A stretch of 64,000 nt of DNA from Octadecabacter antarcticus 307. Its GTDB lineage: Bacteria > Pseudomonadota > Alphaproteobacteria > Rhodobacterales > Rhodobacteraceae. Numbering within the stretch: the stretch's first letter is position 1; each line of letters begins with the position of its first letter. The stretch is taken from NCBI RefSeq assembly GCF_000155675.2, contig NC_020911.1, positions 151,501-215,500 of the forward strand. Reading direction: 5' to 3'. Of the stretch, positions 26,414 to 34,169 are shown one piece after another. The notes under the pieces are model-generated. The model saw only the letters and a program-made list of their open reading frames with translations. It had not been told where the DNA came from and did no database searches. The position numbers and the translations under genes were made by a program.

Positions 26414-27742
26414 ATGGCACAAACGCTTCACCGCCTGACTGACAAGCAAATCGCCGCCGCCGCTGCCGGGGCCAACCTTAATGATGGCGGCGGGTTGTCT
26501 TATCGCGTCGCCAAAGGCTCTGGCGCGGGCAAGTGGGCGTTTCGCTTCACGTCACGCGATGCAGACTTTGTAGCGCAACAAGAGGCACGGGGAAGTGCCG
26601 TGCGGCAGCGTGATATGGGTTTGGGCACCTATCCCAGCACAACATTGGCTGCTGCCCGTAAGAAGGCCACTGCATTCCGCCTGATGGTGAGCGACGGGCA
26701 TGACCCGATTGAACAGGATCGCCGTGCAGGGGAGGCAGGGCAAAAGAAAGCCTTAGAAGACGTAAAGGCGCTAAGCGCAGCCGAAATGACATTCGGGCGC
26801 TACGCCGATGAAAACTTTTTGCCAGAAATGCTACCGCGCTTTGCCAACGCCGCGCACGTCCAGCAATGGGAAGCAACGTTCGCCACCCACGCTAAGACGC
26901 TGCGTAACAAGCCGCTGGCCGCGATCAACCGTATTGACGTGTTGGGCGTCCTCAAGCCGATTTGGGAAACGAAGAACCCCACGGCAACGCGGTCGCGCGA
27001 ACGCATCGAACGTCTATTCAGCCACGCCATTCAAAACGGGCACTTTAAGGGGGATAACCCGGCAGCATGGACGCAGTTTGACCATACCCTGTCCGCACCA
27101 AAGAAGCTGACGCGGGGCCACCACAACGCAATTCCCCATGGACGTGTCGCGGAACTGTTCATGGCCATATCAGCACGTCAGGAAGGCAGCATGTCTGCGC
27201 TGATGTTGGAGTGGATCACACTGTCCGCCTGCCGGACAGGCGAAGCCCGCTTTGCGGTCTGGGATGAAATCGACCTCGAACTAATGATCTGGGCCATTCC
27301 CGCCGAACGCATGAAAATGCGCCGGGGCCACGAAGTGCCGATCACAAAGCGCATGGCCGCAATTCTGGCGGACGTGAAGGTCCGGCAGGGGGCAGTGGGT
27401 GAGTGCGGTCCGCATGTGTTCAGCGAAGACGGCAGCAAAGCCCTGTCTAAAATGACCGCGCTGATGTTCATGCGCCGCTTGAAAGGCTTTGAAGAATTCA
27501 CGGTCCACGGTTTGCGGGCAACATTCAAGACTTGGACCGCGTCCGAAACGACTTTTCCCCGTGAGTTGATCGAAGAACAACTGGCGCACCAGCTTGGCGC
27601 GGTAGAGCGGGCCTATATGCGAGGGTCCGCAGTAGAGCGCCGTCGCCCGATGATGGAGGCGTGGGCCGACCACTGCGCGGGCTTGGAAGCGAACGAGGAC
27701 GCCGTCAACGTAGTGACGCTTACGTCCGGCAGGGGAGCATAG
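26414..27742 (+). CDS. int: Site-specific tyrosine integrase
   Basis: A 442-residue recombinase that should catalyse integration and excision at the 19-bp repeats. The N-terminal DUF4102-like arm-binding domain (LNDGGGLSYRVAKGSGAGKWAFRF) is followed by a SAM-like core-binding domain and a C-terminal catalytic domain. The catalytic residues appear complete: Arg274 (SACRTGEA), His365 and Arg368 (HGLRATF), His392 (EQLAHQLG) and Tyr401 (RAYMRG). GAGGGGG precedes the ATG at 26414. A longer in-frame reading from 26246 overlaps the preceding gene and is rejected. P4-type integrases usually use tRNA genes, but none is seen here. Confidence 0.95.
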   Translation: MAQTLHRLTDKQIAAAAAGANLNDGGGLSYRVAKGSGAGKWAFRFTSRDADFVAQQEARGSAVRQRDMGLGTYPSTTLAAARKKATAFRLMVSDGHDPIEQDRRAGEAGQKKALEDVKALSAAEMTFGRYADENFLPEMLPRFANAAHVQQWEATFATHAKTLRNKPLAAINRIDVLGVLKPIWETKNPTATRSRERIERLFSHAIQNGHFKGDNPAAWTQFDHTLSAPKKLTRGHHNAIPHGRVAELFMAISARQEGSMSALMLEWITLSACRTGEARFAVWDEIDLELMIWAIPAERMKMRRGHEVPITKRMAAILADVKVRQGAVGECGPHVFSEDGSKALSKMTALMFMRRLKGFEEFTVHGLRATFKTWTASETTFPRELIEEQLAHQLGAVERAYMRGSAVERRRPMMEAWADHCAGLEANEDAVNVVTLTSGRGA

Positions 27743-27744
27743 GC

Positions 27745-28128
27745 GTGGCGGACACAACAAGCCGGGACCACCTTCACACAAAGTTGGACCGCCTTTTGGA
27801 GAGCGCGAACACCGATACGGGTTCGTTTGACGCCACCTAGTTTTGGACTTTCGTACACGTTTTGGCCGATGGTAGAGGTATTGCCGATGATCTGGACATC
27901 GCGGCAGCGGCCATCTTTGCAATTGACGGCCTGCCTGACGACCCAGATGAACTGTCCACAAAGTGGCAAAGCGCAATTCTTTTGAACGTTCTGGAACGAC
28001 TGGACATTAAAGGTGAAGTATCAATCCTGCCGGACAGCTTTCACACGGCCAGCATGTTGGCACACGCCCACAACCTGTCCGGCAGAAAGCCTCCTCTGCC
28101 AGACATATTTCAAAGCCCAGATTTTTAA
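27745..28128 (+). pseudogene. Small ORF interrupted by an in-frame amber codon
   Basis: From GTG 27745 (GGGGAG 7 bases upstream, 2 bases after the integrase stop) one frame runs to 28128. It is broken only by TAG at 27838-27840, codon 32. Before the stop it reads VADTTSRDHLHTKLDRLL. After it the reading is AIDGLPDDPDELSTKWQSAI and on to FQSPDF. The downstream part could alternatively start at TTG 27862 and give 88 residues. No domain is recognised. It may be a nonsense mutation, a separate downstream gene, or suppressed. Confidence 0.5.
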
Positions 28129-28176
28129 GTCGGCGAAGGAAAACCTCTGCGCACGGCAGGCAAGGGCCGTGGAACT

Positions 28177-28259
28177 TTGACACGCTCGTCAGAGAAGTTT
28201 GACAGATCAGACAAGTTATTATAAACAACAACTTACCGGACTTTTCTCTAGTCTACAAT
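28177..28259 (+). promoter_or_regulatory. Putative promoter of the AlpA-primase-helicase operon
   Basis: TTGACA occurs twice, at 28177-28182 and 28199-28204, 22 bases apart (two helical turns). The second is followed after 15 bases by TATAAA (28220-28225), a slightly short spacing. TACAAT at 28254-28259 is another -10-like element. The repeated TTTGACA could also be an operator. The 181-base gap is AT-richer than its surroundings. Confidence 0.4.
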
Positions 28260-28275
28260 CTAGCCCATGTGATAT

Positions 28276-28309
28276 GTCTTGACCAACGATAACAACGAAA
28301 GGTCGAGAC
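28276..28309 (+). promoter_or_regulatory. Leader hairpin at the start codon of the AlpA-like gene
   Basis: GTCTTGACC (28276-28284) and GGTCGAGAC (28301-28309) can pair fully in RNA (one G-U), with a 16-base loop. The right arm ends at the base before the ATG and includes the end of the AAAGG ribosome-binding sequence, so folding could limit translation. The DNA near-palindrome could equally be a protein-binding site. Confidence 0.45.
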
Positions 28310-28549
28310 ATGAACACCGCACACACCCCTTACCACCCAACCGCAAAACACCCGCACCCGGTCGCGCTAAGGGCGCGTGATCTTGCCGAACGGCTTGGCG
28401 TGTCTGAACGGCATATCCACCGCCTTGCGAAACATCCGGACCCGGCAGTGCGCCTGCCGAGTGCTTTCAAGGTCGGGCGCGCTACGTTTTGGCGCTTTTC
28501 GGACATTATGGCGTGGATTGATCGCCAAGCGGAGAACACCGGAGCCTAA
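28310..28549 (+). CDS. AlpA/excisionase-like helix-turn-helix protein
   Basis: A 79-residue protein. The core RARDLAERLGVSERHIHRLAKHPDPAVRLPSAFKVGRATFWRFSDI has the winged-HTH layout of the AlpA/MerR-like excisionase family: recognition helix SERHIHRL, wing, then a residue-tight WRFSDIMAWI end. Such proteins control the int or replication operon of satellites and integrative elements, or act as directionality factors. It opens the primase-helicase operon, and the leader hairpin ends at its ATG. Confidence 0.8.
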   Translation: MNTAHTPYHPTAKHPHPVALRARDLAERLGVSERHIHRLAKHPDPAVRLPSAFKVGRATFWRFSDIMAWIDRQAENTGA

Positions 28550-28614
28550 CCCCAGAAAAGAAAAGACCGTCCGCCCGAGCAAGGGACAAACGGCCAATAT
28601 CAGGAACTTCTCTC

Positions 28615-29433
28615 ATGATCAAAGTAGCACTGACACAACAGGCAAAGCAAGCCGCCACGTCCGACTATAGCGACGAATGGCACACCGTATTAATCAAGGC
28701 TCATGCAAGCGGGCTTGTGGACGATCCAACGTTCCAGCAACTAGCTGGAAAGTATGCAGTGGAGCTTATTCACAGCCACGATTTCATAACCAAAGTCCGC
28801 GAGGCATTGGCAAACGGCCCCGCGCCGGAAATGGGGCTGGACGCCCTTGCAGAATTTTATCTGCCAACTGACGTAGTCGAACTTAGAGTAATTGACCCGG
28901 CAGGCTGTGGCGCGGTATCGTATTGCGGCGTGATCGGCGATCCAGTCCAGCGCACAAAAATGGTAGCGTTCATCCGCAAATACTACGGACTTCGCAACAT
29001 CTATATCGGCATCAATATCCGCCGCGCTGATATGGCGGACACGAACCTGACGGCAAGCGCGGGTGACGTTATCGCACGGCGGGCGATGGTGTTCGACTTC
29101 GACAGCAAAGACGCCCCGGTAGACGATCCAACTTGGTCGAATGCTTTGGCAGACCTAGTGTACGAGGACCTGTCCAACTTCGTGATGGACAGTGGAAACG
29201 GCTTTCACGTCTGGACGAAGTGGGACCAATGGCCGGGTGCCTGCACCCCAGAAAATCTGGCAGATAGCGTTCCCGCCGCAGCGAACATGGAGCGTGTTAT
29301 GCGCGCGGACAGTATGTCAGACCTTCCGCGTATCGCCCGGCTGCCGTTCACTTTGAACCTGCCAACCGCCACAAAGCGTAAGCGTGGAGCCACGATTAAA
29401 ATGGCAGTGTCCGTGAAAGGGGCAAAGGCGTGA
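28615..29433 (+). CDS. Archaeo-eukaryotic-type primase (RepB-like)
   Basis: A 272-residue protein showing the three AEP primase motifs: the metal-binding DxD (Asp161, Asp163 in MVFDFDSKD), SGxGxH (193-198, DSGNGFHVW) and a C-terminal PRIARLPFTLNLPT block in the nucleotide-binding position. Such proteins prime origin replication of plasmids and integrative elements, as RepB of RSF1010 does. The helicase gene follows with a GTGA overlap, giving a primase-helicase replication pair. The family assignment is from motifs only. Confidence 0.75.
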   Translation: MIKVALTQQAKQAATSDYSDEWHTVLIKAHASGLVDDPTFQQLAGKYAVELIHSHDFITKVREALANGPAPEMGLDALAEFYLPTDVVELRVIDPAGCGAVSYCGVIGDPVQRTKMVAFIRKYYGLRNIYIGINIRRADMADTNLTASAGDVIARRAMVFDFDSKDAPVDDPTWSNALADLVYEDLSNFVMDSGNGFHVWTKWDQWPGACTPENLADSVPAAANMERVMRADSMSDLPRIARLPFTLNLPTATKRKRGATIKMAVSVKGAKA

Positions 29434-31181
29434 GCGCGGCAAGTCCCGCTGCCCGTACGGTTGGCAATATGCAAGCCGCCGTTGGACGCATAGCAGCGCG
29501 GCGCGGCTCGTCCGGCAGGGGCAATGCGGCCATGGGCGGAGGCGGGGCGCGTAGCCCGGCAAACGGCGCGACAAAGACGGGCTGGGCCGCGCCCAACGCA
29601 GAGGCTTTGCACATGGCATTGGAACTCATGCCGAACGACGATGGTACGTTCGACCGAAATGAATGGGTGGCCGTTGCATATGCCGCCAAAGGGGCGGCGC
29701 TGGGGTTGGGGATAGTCGCAGAGGCAGGCGAGTGGTTCTCTGACTTCTGCGACCGCTATCCGCGAAACGATACCGCAGAAAGCCGCAAGCTATGGGAGGA
29801 ACAAGATCGGCCCATGAAAGGTTGGGGCGGACTTATGGCGATCCTAGAGCGCGTCAATCCGGCAGGGGCGGCGCAGGTAAAGGACTATGTGAAGGCCGCT
29901 ACGTTTGCTGGGCAGAGCGCAGCTAATATAGCTGCCATAAATGCAAACCCACTTTCGCCCGTGACCACATTTGACCCTAAAAAGCTACCACCCCGCAAAT
30001 GGGTTTATGGTTTTGACTATGTTCGGGGTTTCTATTCAGTGATGGTCGCGGCAGGTGGCACGGGAAAGTCCGCATTGGCAATGCTGGACGCGGTAGCAAT
30101 TGCGTCGGGGCGGGAACTATTGCCGGGATGCAAACCCCACAAGCCTTTGCGCGTGTGGGTCCACAACGCAGAAGACCCCTACGAAGAACAACGAAAGCGA
30201 CTGGCAGCGGCGATGGCGCACCACGGTGTTAATTGGGCTGATATTGAGGATCGCATTTTTCTATCGGGGCGAGACACGGAGTTGGTGCTTGCGCAAACGG
30301 GGAGCAACGGGCCGCAACTTGTGCCGGGTGCGGTGGAAGGCCTTATCGGGAAACTACGAGCGAGTCAGATCGACGTGTTGATTATGGACCCTCTGGGCGC
30401 GGTGCACACCCTGCCCGAAAACTCAAACACGGACATGAACGTCCTTGTTGGTGGAATGCGAAAGATCGCAGATCAAGCGGATATTGCGCTTGTTTTAGTG
30501 CACCACACCAGCAAGGCGGCGACCGCAATGGGCAGCGAAGCTGGCGCGGGGGCTTCACGCGGTGCCTCCGCGCTTATAGACGGAGCGCGTAGCGTCCGAC
30601 AACTGACCCAAATGTCCATGAAGGAGGCTTACGACGCGGATATCCCTCATGAGGACCGCCGAATGTATATCCGTATCGACAACGGCAAAGCCAACCTTGC
30701 CCCGGCAGGGGCAGCCAAATGGGCGCGTCTGGTTGGGGTCAACCTTGGCAACGGAGACGCTGAATACCGTCACGGCGACAATGTGCAGACGATGGAAAGC
30801 TGGACAATGCCGACTAAAGCCCAGCGCGGAGCATTGTCAGATGCCGACAAGTTGGCGATCCAGACTGCGATCAAAGTTGCCACACAGGACAAACGCAAGG
30901 CGCACTACGGAGCGGATGGGTATGTCGGCTTTCTCATAGAGGAACAATTGGGGTTGGCCCTCGGTGCGCCAAAGGCAGAGGAACGAACGCCGGACGAGGA
31001 AGCGGACCGCAAAAAAGTCGCCGCGATCATTGCCCAAGGAATTGAGGTGGGCTGGCTGGTGAGGGACAAAGAGAAGTGCCCGGACGGCAAGCCGCGCCCC
31101 TGTATCCGGATTGGCACCCCGTTCGAGGGCGCGGACGTGGCAAAGATGGCGGACGTGACGCTACCGTTTGCCGATGATTAG
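29430..31181 (+). CDS. Replicative RecA-fold helicase with PriCT-like domain
   Basis: A 583-residue protein (GTG start overlapping the primase stop). A Gly/Ala-rich N-terminus leads to a PriCT-2-like domain at about 57-145 (ALHMALELMPNDDGTFDRNEWVAV). A RecA/RepA-type ATPase follows: Walker A GGTGKSAL (209-216), Walker B VLIMDP (Asp320) and ALVLVHHTSKA. The C-terminal part is helical. It is probably a hexameric helicase that unwinds the element's origin with the neighbouring primase. Its last codons contain two of the GCGGACGT repeats. Confidence 0.85.
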   Translation: MSAASPAARTVGNMQAAVGRIAARRGSSGRGNAAMGGGGARSPANGATKTGWAAPNAEALHMALELMPNDDGTFDRNEWVAVAYAAKGAALGLGIVAEAGEWFSDFCDRYPRNDTAESRKLWEEQDRPMKGWGGLMAILERVNPAGAAQVKDYVKAATFAGQSAANIAAINANPLSPVTTFDPKKLPPRKWVYGFDYVRGFYSVMVAAGGTGKSALAMLDAVAIASGRELLPGCKPHKPLRVWVHNAEDPYEEQRKRLAAAMAHHGVNWADIEDRIFLSGRDTELVLAQTGSNGPQLVPGAVEGLIGKLRASQIDVLIMDPLGAVHTLPENSNTDMNVLVGGMRKIADQADIALVLVHHTSKAATAMGSEAGAGASRGASALIDGARSVRQLTQMSMKEAYDADIPHEDRRMYIRIDNGKANLAPAGAAKWARLVGVNLGNGDAEYRHGDNVQTMESWTMPTKAQRGALSDADKLAIQTAIKVATQDKRKAHYGADGYVGFLIEEQLGLALGAPKAEERTPDEEADRKKVAAIIAQGIEVGWLVRDKEKCPDGKPRPCIRIGTPFEGADVAKMADVTLPFADD

Positions 31182-31637
31182 CGCCGCGAGCCTGCCCGCG
31201 CAAACACGCCAATTTGAGGGTCTGGCAGGGAGCTATATGATAATTGCGCCACTAGATACTCTACTGGCGAACCTAGTGGTGGTTACTGTCGCAGAGGCTG
31301 CATGCGGCTGGGGTTTCCCCCCTCAAGGGGAACCCCTGTTGCGCCAGCAAATTTACTATAGGCGAAATCTACTGGTGGCGGACGTTTTCAGCCACCCTCC
31401 TGCCGGATATAGAATCCCGCCGAATTTGCGGCCTACTGGCGGACCTACTGGCGCAAATCGGCGCGTAAGGCGTTCTTCCACCAGAGAGCAGACAGGATTA
31501 CAGAAGCCATCCGGCCAATGCGCGTCCAAGAACTTTATGAGCAAATTTGGCGGACGTAGGACGCGGTTTACGTCCGCCAGACTAGCCACGTCCGCCACCT
31601 TTGCAGATATCGCGGACGTGGCGGGTTTTGCGGACGA
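31131..31637. repeat. Cluster of GCGGACGT repeats, possible replication origin
   Basis: GCGGACGT occurs at 31131, 31149, 31378, 31550 and 31612, and in inverted orientation at 31570 and 31588. Near-copies start at 31439 and 31630. CTACTGGYG motifs are interspersed (31261, 31370, 31433, 31446). A density of seven 8-mers in about 490 bases is far above expectation. The position at the helicase end and in the next ORF would suit iterons of an origin, but the repeats are also partly coding (Ala-Asp-Val). Confidence 0.5.
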
Positions 31638-31722
31638 CGCAAGTAACGCCCCTGCCGGAGCCACGACGGACATGGCGGGCGCGACCCGCTTCTCTAATCT
31701 GGCTGGGGGCGCACATGCCTAG
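31174..31722 (+). CDS. Hypothetical low-complexity protein, overlaps both neighbours
   Basis: A 182-residue reading frame from an ATG inside the helicase stop region (8-base overlap) to a stop 8 bases into the next gene, so it is coupled on both sides. The product has a hydrophobic patch (MIIAPLDTLLANLVVVTVAEAACG), then a Pro/Arg-rich middle and an Ala/Thr/Asp-rich end (ATSATFADIADVAGFADDA). No domain is recognised. It may be a genuine protein, or an open frame across an origin region. The overlaps favour translation. Confidence 0.45.
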   Translation: MISAASLPAQTRQFEGLAGSYMIIAPLDTLLANLVVVTVAEAACGWGFPPQGEPLLRQQIYYRRNLLVADVFSHPPAGYRIPPNLRPTGGPTGANRRVRRSSTREQTGLQKPSGQCASKNFMSKFGGRRTRFTSARLATSATFADIADVAGFADDASNAPAGATTDMAGATRFSNLAGGAHA

Positions 31723-32737
31723 TCCGCCACAGCTACAGCCAGGGTTTAAATCTGACGCCCAGCGTGAGAATTTCCTCGAGGCTAGCCGCGACCACCAACG
31801 CGGCGGCGCGCTAGCCCGCAACTGCGGCGTGATCCTGCGCGACGGAACCCCTTGCCGAAGATTGCCTCCAAAAAGCGAGGCCCGTTGCCGCGTTCACGGC
31901 GGACCCCATTCCGCCCGTCGCTTTCGCATGCGACAGATCGAGGGTCTGCGCACGGGGCGGGTAACGCCTGCGGAGTTTGCACGGGCAGAGGCGCGCCGCG
32001 CGCGCAACGCCTTGCTGGACCGCTGGAAGATCGACCCCACACAGGCAGGGGCAACAATCGACTTTGGTGCTAACGAATGGCGGTTTATCGAAGCCACTCA
32101 ACGCCGCAACGTTGACGTGCGCGCATTGCTGCCCGCAATCGTCGATTGGCTTCGCTGGCGTTGGCATCGCTTACAAATTGACAGACAAGACGACAGGGCT
32201 TGGATGCGTACCTGCCGTGAAGACCTGCCACGCCGCGCTTCAAAAGCGCATGCCTTGGCGCAATGGGCCTCACTGGGCCGATACAGGCGCGCTGGGCAGG
32301 CAGGGCGGACGTTAGCGCTGGTATTTGAGCGAGACGGATATGAGGCCGCACAGCGCCTTGTGAGCGAGTGGCAGGCCCAAGGCATCAATCCACCCCCTAA
32401 GCAGCGCCCGTGGAGGCCCCTGACGCACCTGCCTGTACGTCCTTGGACCCCATCCAAATTGCAGGCAGGCAGTAAGCGCCAGCAACCAGATAACCTACCG
32501 CGCAAAAGACCAAAGCCCATGAAAAAATTTTCACACCTGCCGGACCTCACACCAGAACTAGCAGGGAAGGTTCTTCGCGAAGCTGGCCGCGCAGCTATCG
32601 CCATGTATCAGAACGTGGTGTCCCCCACAGAACAGTGCCGCTTCATCGCGACCCTCTACATGATCCAGCAAGATGACCCCCCGGCAGAGGTGTGGCACGA
32701 GTGGCTTGAATTAGTACGGCGCTACCGCAGCCATTGA
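31715..32737 (+). CDS. HGG-motif Cys/His protein of mobile elements
   Basis: A 340-residue very basic protein. Near the N-terminus, Cys37, Cys47, Cys58 and His61 (CGVILRDGTPC ... CRVHGG) match the small putative zinc motif of the 'HGGxSTG' proteins often found on alphaproteobacterial islands and prophages. The middle is Arg/Trp-rich (WLRWRWHRLQIDR), and a linker rich in Pro/Lys/Arg leads to a helical C-terminus. DNA binding is likely from charge, but the role is unknown. It is the last gene of the element's left module. Confidence 0.65.
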   Translation: MPSPPQLQPGFKSDAQRENFLEASRDHQRGGALARNCGVILRDGTPCRRLPPKSEARCRVHGGPHSARRFRMRQIEGLRTGRVTPAEFARAEARRARNALLDRWKIDPTQAGATIDFGANEWRFIEATQRRNVDVRALLPAIVDWLRWRWHRLQIDRQDDRAWMRTCREDLPRRASKAHALAQWASLGRYRRAGQAGRTLALVFERDGYEAAQRLVSEWQAQGINPPPKQRPWRPLTHLPVRPWTPSKLQAGSKRQQPDNLPRKRPKPMKKFSHLPDLTPELAGKVLREAGRAAIAMYQNVVSPTEQCRFIATLYMIQQDDPPAEVWHEWLELVRRYRSH

Positions 32738-32897
32738 TCGGGCGTTAACTTGTTGGACCGTATTGTCAAAAAAATCATGAGTGCCAAAGTCTGTTATTCT
32801 CGACGCATCCTGTCATTCGTTGAGATACGTGTAGGGCTGTTTACGGCCCACTGCGGTCGTTCACCCTATCATCCCTTTTTGCATCGCCCAAACTTCG

Positions 32898-34169
32898 CTA
32901 GAAAAAAGAAATATCATTATTGTCTTTGTTCAGAGCCTCAGGTTCTGGATTGGATGTGTAGACCTCATAGGTCACGTGTCTCACCCCCGAAACTTCGTGA
33001 GAAGCCAGTGAACCTTCGACCACTTTGAGCGCTGGTTTTTCTATGGAATTGATGTAGTTAAAATTTGATTTGGAACCTTCAACAACAGCCGCGTCCCCAA
33101 ATATTGCTATATTTTTGCCTTTTCCGTTTTGAGCTGAGCCATAAATAATTGCGTCTATTGTCATCTGTTTGTCACCGCGTTTGACTTTGTGAAGGTGCGT
33201 CAAATACTCTGAGACCACTTGCGTAGGTACGTAATCCAAGTGTTCATCATCAGGAAGGCACGGTCGTGCGATCTCATTCATGAACGTTGTCATGAATTTC
33301 CAGAGCCTCATTCTAGTCGCATAGGTCGGCGTAAAGATGTTGATTGCTTTTGGGCGTCCAGTAAATTTTGTTGTGTCGAGCACCAATATGGGACGTATAA
33401 GTTCAAATTTGGCCAAGATCACTGTTTCGCCTACCGCAGGACGCAACTCTGCCACGCATGTTCTTAAGTCAAAAGCTCCATAGAACGCCAGTACGCCCGA
33501 GGGGTTCATGCGACCCGCACGCCTTAGCTTTTTAGGAGGTGGGCCGAGTTGGCTTGCTGGGTCTTGGACAATGCTTTCCCTCTCTCGAATAGTATTGGCC
33601 TTGCGTGCGCGATAAATCTGAACTGCTTGATCACCAGGCTCCAACATATAAATTGCTGGACTATTTGTGTCGTCACGCAAAATATGGAGACCATCAAAGA
33701 TTTCCCGAAGTCTGCCTAATGCACCTTGATTGAAAAATCGTTGCCCATGCAGGATTTCACTTCGAAAATGACGCCAAGTGTGGCTATGTTCTTCGTAACC
33801 GCTGTCATTTTCGACGTAACTGCGTTCAAAAATATAGAAGGCGTCTTCGCCATCTGGCGGCCAGTATTCGTCGCTTGCAATTAGTGCCTCCGCCAAAGCC
33901 GTGACAACCCGATCATCATCAGCTTCTGTCAAATCATAGAGCGTGCCGGATAGGGTATCCCCCATAAATTCATCATCAAGAAAGTGGTTATTTGCAAATG
34001 TATATTGATTTCTAAATACTGGGTCAACAATCTTGGCGATTTCAGAGATTGGCACACCTTTTTTTGACAGGTGAAAATTGCAAGGTTCGTTTGGAAATTT
34101 TGGTCGAACTTCTTTTATTCTGCGTTGCAGATCGGGGTCTCCGAAACACTCTGGGCAAACTAAAGTCAT
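32898..34169 (-). CDS. RES-domain protein with HEPN/RES-type N-terminal region
   Basis: A 423-residue protein. An N-terminal Cys/His pair of motifs (Cys5, Cys8, Cys30, His33: CPECFGDP ... CNFH) and a helical domain resemble the HEPN/RES N-terminal family. The RES domain starts near 185 with IYRARKAN, then GRMNPSGVLAFYGAF, RTCVAELRP and DYVPTQVVSEYL. RES toxins degrade NAD+, using conserved Arg, Glu and Ser/Tyr residues of this kind. No adjacent Xre/MbcA-type antitoxin is present. The gene is opposite in strand and clearly AT-richer than its neighbours, which suggests separately acquired cargo. Confidence 0.82.
   Translation of the reverse strand: MTLVCPECFGDPDLQRRIKEVRPKFPNEPCNFHLSKKGVPISEIAKIVDPVFRNQYTFANNHFLDDEFMGDTLSGTLYDLTEADDDRVVTALAEALIASDEYWPPDGEDAFYIFERSYVENDSGYEEHSHTWRHFRSEILHGQRFFNQGALGRLREIFDGLHILRDDTNSPAIYMLEPGDQAVQIYRARKANTIRERESIVQDPASQLGPPPKKLRRAGRMNPSGVLAFYGAFDLRTCVAELRPAVGETVILAKFELIRPILVLDTTKFTGRPKAINIFTPTYATRMRLWKFMTTFMNEIARPCLPDDEHLDYVPTQVVSEYLTHLHKVKRGDKQMTIDAIIYGSAQNGKGKNIAIFGDAAVVEGSKSNFNYINSIEKPALKVVEGSLASHEVSGVRHVTYEVYTSNPEPEALNKDNNDISFF

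Larger units (their letters stand above)
26262..32544. repeat. Dispersed TCCGGCAGG motif, ten copies
   Basis: Direct copies start at 26262, 27381, 27725, 29511 and 29858. Inverted copies (CCTGCCGGA) start at 27228, 28026, 31399, 31651 and 32536. Six copies extend to TCCGGCAGGGG. The encoded peptides differ (PAG, RQG, SGR), so codon usage does not explain it. Near-copies lie at 28078 and 30702. I found two copies in the rest of the window (9945 and 18159), so it is enriched in the element but not exclusive. Confidence 0.7.

Noticed and set aside
26262..32544. TCCGGCAGG copies as a CRISPR array or iteron block
   Set aside because: They are too short, irregularly spaced over 6 kb, inside genes and in both orientations.
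32750..33028. A 92-codon ORF after the HGG gene
   Set aside because: It runs antisense into the end of the RES gene and has no recognisable start signal or domain.
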